Positions 61,734-64,000 of a DNA stretch of 64,000 bases are shown here, piece by piece. This DNA comes from Deltaproteobacteria bacterium (GTDB lineage Bacteria > Myxococcota_C > UBA6777): assembly GCA_006226375.1 (NCBI GenBank), contig SBHC01000040.1, positions 1 through 64,000 on the forward strand, read 5' to 3'. Position 1 is the first letter of the stretch; each line of letters starts with the position of its first letter. A program made the translations under genes and the position numbers. Below the pieces are notes generated by a model. The model was not told the origin of the DNA. It searched no databases and saw only the letters and a program-made list of their open reading frames with translations.

Positions 61734-62336
61734 TTACCAGGCAATGTCAGAAAAGAAGCTGTCGACGGTGTTGGTTTCGGAGCCCATCGCTGTCGTTGCT
61801 GGGCCGCTGTCCGACGAGTCGATATTCACAGTCCGGGTTTCGCGGTCCCAGTTGACGGCTTGGAAGACATCCGCCACGGAGCGGGACGGGTGCATTGTTG
61901 GAGTCTCCGTTGATTCCGGGGCTTCCACCCGCTCTGTTCGCTCCCAGTTGACAGTTTGGAAGACCTCCATCACCGACTTGGACTTGGGGCGCTGCGCGTT
62001 CGCTTCGGCCAGATGAGGCGAAGGATTGCGTTCTTCGAGTTGTTGGAGGAGGTTTTTGGTGTGGCCCAGCCCCAGCATCTCCATGTTGCTTTGACCGCGA
62101 ATGCCCATGTCACTGGCGCTACCGAACAGCTGGGAGATGTTGTCTCCGTTCGGATCTGCGCTGCTGTTTGTTTCGGCTTGTGTGGGAGTGAAGGTGAACT
62201 CTTCGTCCCGTGTGAGGAAGTTCTTCAACTCATCGAAGCCATCGTTCTCGACTTCTTTGAGAATGGGCTTGGGCGTTCCGTTGGTCCCATTCGTTTGGGG
62301 TGTTTTGTTTTTGTTGCGCTGAAAAAGCTTAAACAT
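61734..62336 (-). CDS. Disordered protein with three VFQxVNW-like motifs
   Basis: 200 aa, no family recognised. Asn/Thr/Ser/Glu-rich and probably unstructured. Three short repeats: SVMEVFQTVNW (121-131), SVADVFQAVNW (153-163) and TVDSFFSDIAW as the final residues (190-200). The first two are followed by acidic-Arg (WER/WDR). Starts seven bases after the second V4R stop. It looks like a linker with repeated docking peptides for one partner, perhaps V4R or the globin. Confidence 0.75.
   Translation of the reverse strand: MFKLFQRNKNKTPQTNGTNGTPKPILKEVENDGFDELKNFLTRDEEFTFTPTQAETNSSADPNGDNISQLFGSASDMGIRGQSNMEMLGLGHTKNLLQQLEERNPSPHLAEANAQRPKSKSVMEVFQTVNWERTERVEAPESTETPTMHPSRSVADVFQAVNWDRETRTVNIDSSDSGPATTAMGSETNTVDSFFSDIAW
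61737..61976 (-). repeat. Three-copy peptide motif in the 61734 gene
   Basis: Coding positions 61944-61976, 61848-61880 and 61737-61769 encode [ST]V-x-x-[VF]F-x-x-[VI]-x-W. Confidence 0.7.
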
Positions 62337-62343
62337 GGTCGCC

Positions 62344-63000
62344 TCAGTTGCCTTCGAGTTTGCGTAGAATTTCTTTGGCCTGGGCCCCTTCGTTGAGCCA
62401 GAACTCGGCTGCGTCCACTCGCTTTTCGCTTCCGATCAAGAACCGGCAGATGTCTTCGCCCATGGCGTAGCATTGAATCTCGATGCTGCTCAGCTCGTTC
62501 CGAACAAGGTGGGTCATCGAGCCTGCGAGCAACCCGGCGTACAAGTGGCAGACGGGTTTGCCCACAAATTCGAGGCTTTTGGCAACGGCCGACTCGACCA
62601 GGTCAACCACGATGTAACCTTGCTTCACTCGGCTGGTGTCGACTTTCCAGCTCCCCCATCCAGCTGCGGTGAGAGGCCACCACCACGTCTCCAGCATGAA
62701 GTTCACGTTCATGTTGCGCATGGAGCGGTTGAACTCTTTTTGCATCCGAGCTTCAAACTTTTCCATGTCCAGCTTGCCCCACTCCAGTCCGCATTGGTAC
62801 ATGATCAGCGCGCTAGCTTCGCCGACTTCAGCCTCCAGGCCTTCTTGCAACCCGACGATAAAGTCTTCGTTGCACATCATCCCCACACCCCCGTACCCAA
62901 GCTCCAGGGCGGTGTCTTTGGTTTTGTGTCGAAGGTAGTCCGACGTCGCAAAGTAGTTGTGCTTGCGGTGGTAGGCTGGCAAATCGTGTTCTTCTAGCAT
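62344..63000 (-). CDS. V4R-domain protein (2)
   Basis: 218 aa from ATG 63000 (GAGGTG just upstream). Classic V4R ending SSIEIQCYAMGEDICRF (Cys177, Cys185). The middle holds a Trp-rich stretch ETWWWPLTAAGWGSWKV. A second V4R protein in the same operon points to a heterodimer or to two ligands. The Synechocystis slr0144-slr0152 operon also has two V4R genes (from memory). Confidence 0.9.
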   Translation of the reverse strand: MLEEHDLPAYHRKHNYFATSDYLRHKTKDTALELGYGGVGMMCNEDFIVGLQEGLEAEVGEASALIMYQCGLEWGKLDMEKFEARMQKEFNRSMRNMNVNFMLETWWWPLTAAGWGSWKVDTSRVKQGYIVVDLVESAVAKSLEFVGKPVCHLYAGLLAGSMTHLVRNELSSIEIQCYAMGEDICRFLIGSEKRVDAAEFWLNEGAQAKEILRKLEGN

Positions 63001-63065
63001 CACTGCACCTCATCATGGGGTCTTGGGGGTAGAGACAGGGATTCCGTTCCTATCGTAGGCTGACG

Positions 63066-63539
63066 CTAGGCGTCGATGGTTTTGAGATTGTCAATGTCCA
63101 TCTGCAAGTCCGAGAGCTGGTCCAATGCCATGCGTAAGATGATCTTCCCTTCGGGTATCAACACTTGGCCTGTGATTGGGTGAAGGATGTTTTGTTCCGC
63201 TCGTTTGCCGAGAAGAGAGTACAGATCCGAGACCTGCTCCACGTACATTCCCTGTGGCAGCTTGACCTGAACTCCCTCACCCACAACCCGGGCTTGGCAG
63301 GCCAACCGACTGTTCCCACAGGCTCCTGTAATGCGGGACAATGTACGCTCTTCGCGTATCGTTCTTGGGGTGAGTGAGCCTTCTCCGTCTTCCACAAAGA
63401 CGTGACACGTTGCGCACAGACCACGGCCTTTGCACAGCATCATGACATCGACTTGTTCTGCCAACATGGCGTCAAGCACACGCTGGTTGGTTTGGACTTC
63501 CACTTTGCGATTGAGAGGATTCAATGAGATGGTTTTCAT
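63066..63539 (-). CDS. Plant-type [2Fe-2S] ferredoxin with C-terminal extension
   Basis: 157 aa from ATG 63539. Cluster ligands Cys36, Cys42, Cys45 and Cys81 in CKGRGLCATC...SRLAC, the chloroplast/adrenodoxin-type spacing. Residues 100-157 are an unusual extension (LLGKRAEQNILHPITGQVL, LRMALDQLSDLQMDI). It is the natural electron donor for the bilin reductase and haem oxygenase 6 kb downstream in the same operon. The motif resembles the Slr0148 ferredoxin-like protein. Confidence 0.9.
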   Translation of the reverse strand: MKTISLNPLNRKVEVQTNQRVLDAMLAEQVDVMMLCKGRGLCATCHVFVEDGEGSLTPRTIREERTLSRITGACGNSRLACQARVVGEGVQVKLPQGMYVEQVSDLYSLLGKRAEQNILHPITGQVLIPEGKIILRMALDQLSDLQMDIDNLKTIDA

Positions 63540-63565
63540 GCTGCACGTTCGTCCTTGTTGCGGCG

Positions 63566-64000
63566 TTAGCCTTTGGATTGTGTCCAAGGAGGCGTATCAA
63601 TGTCCTTAAGCAGAGCGGGAAAGTCTCGGATGACTCGCTGGCAGAGCTGAATCCAGCGGTCGTACGATTCTTGGAGGGAGCGGGCGTCGTGTCCTGTCAC
63701 CCACTGCTCTGCTTGCTCCACTTCCACTCCGCCCAGCGGCTTGACTCGCAAGGTGGTCTCCAGCTTAGGCTGACCTGCGATGGCTTTCTTCCAGTAGTTC
63801 GCGGAGACTGTTGGACCAATGTATTCTTTGGCGCATTCAATAGATTTGCGGACAAACGCTTCGATGTCTTTCCATCGACAGACACCCTTGGCCGCTGGCA
63901 GTGCTTCCTGCGAGATGGCATCGGGCACATCGTCAAGATATGCGCTGAACGAGGGCTGCGAGCTCTCCTTGTTGTTTTGCGGCGACTCCTCCAACGTTGG
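63566..64000 (-). CDS. Unknown protein, 5' end outside the window
   Basis: At least 144 residues; the frame is still open at the window end and the only start inside it is a TTG at 63994. Helical, Trp-containing C-terminal half (DIEAFVRKSIECAKEYIGPT, SLQESYDRWIQLCQRVIRDF). Not recognised. 26 bases before the ferredoxin start, so it belongs to the operon. Confidence 0.65.
   Translation of the reverse strand, partial: PTLEESPQNNKESSQPSFSAYLDDVPDAISQEALPAAKGVCRWKDIEAFVRKSIECAKEYIGPTVSANYWKKAIAGQPKLETTLRVKPLGGVEVEQAEQWVTGHDARSLQESYDRWIQLCQRVIRDFPALLKDIDTPPWTQSKG

Larger units (their letters stand above)
56315..64000 (-). other. Bilin synthesis / phycobiliprotein-like gene cluster
   Basis: Ten consecutive minus-strand genes with short gaps or overlaps (the longest gap is about 96 bases): unknown, ferredoxin, V4R, VFQxVNW-motif protein, phycobiliprotein-like globin, V4R, ParA, Ser/Thr kinase, bilin reductase, haem oxygenase. 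The promoter and any further upstream genes are outside the window. I treat it as one operon by spacing, with two four-to-eight-base overlaps (ParA/kinase, kinase/reductase). Confidence 0.8.

Noticed and set aside
60463-63000. V4R proteins as bacteriochlorophyll 4-vinyl reductases (BchJ)
   Set aside because: No other chlorophyll gene is in the window, and V4R domains are mostly ligand-binding or accessory; the bilin neighbours fit better.

Overview
The window looks like chromosomal DNA of a Gram-negative, predatory- or gliding-type deltaproteobacterium (Myxococcota or a close relative such as Bradymonadia). The reasons are: two secreted matrixin proteases ending in MYXO-CTERM-like tails; many lipoproteins with Cys-rich (CxxxxDC) or Asp-rich repeats; a MshEN-HEAT protein; an AgmX/PglI-like C-terminal domain; a Hanks-type kinase; and FHA/GAF/cyclase signalling. 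The lineage is inferred from gene content only. Nearly all DNA is coding, genes sit in short co-directional groups, and there is no transposase, integrase, CRISPR array, rRNA or recognisable tRNA.

Layout. 0-5 kb: a small zinc-ribbon-like protein, a ParA ATPase, and an exported protein paired with a large matrixin. 5-8 kb: rplU, rpmA and obg, with about 1.1 kb of unexplained non-coding DNA before obg that ends in an intrinsic terminator directly in front of the obg ribosome binding site. 8-10.5 kb: an ABC-2 exporter operon. 11-18 kb: a MshEN/HEAT protein, a lipoprotein plus second matrixin, a dicarboxylate symporter with a large insert, a SET-domain protein and an intracellular-type subtilisin. 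18-25.7 kb: rlmE, a Cys-cluster protein, a pentapeptide-like/ion-channel-like fusion, NamZ-type muramidase and an inositol-phosphatase-family protein. 25.9-32.3 kb: a lipoprotein, an FHA-GAF-adenylate cyclase preceded by a perfect CRP-type palindrome, a left-handed beta-helix protein and an exported AgmX-like protein. 32.3-39 kb: dcd, a strongly structured candidate non-coding RNA with its own promoter, and a very large STAND NTPase/TPR protein. 39-48 kb: FkbM methyltransferase, UPF0489-like protein, hydrolase, membrane protein, exported protein and a giant MscS-family channel. 48-56.3 kb: large repeat lipoproteins, a DUF2237 protein and a dihaem cytochrome c / beta-propeller pair.

The most interesting part is the last 7.7 kb (56.3-64.0 kb, all minus strand, open at the window end). 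In transcription order it reads: unknown protein, plant-type [2Fe-2S] ferredoxin, V4R protein, a small protein with three copies of a VFQxVNW-like motif, a phycobiliprotein-like globin with a conserved CxRD bilin-binding motif, a second V4R protein, a ParA/MinD ATPase, a Ser/Thr kinase, a ferredoxin-dependent bilin reductase (PcyA/HY2 family) and haem oxygenase. Haem oxygenase would make biliverdin, the ferredoxin could supply electrons to the bilin reductase, and the globin could hold the reduced bilin. No photosynthesis gene is seen in the window. The gene set, particularly paired V4R proteins with a ferredoxin and a kinase, recalls the cyanobacterial slr0144-slr0152 operon (from memory). 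I infer a bilin-pigment synthesis and sensing/assembly module in a bacterium with no sign of phototrophy.
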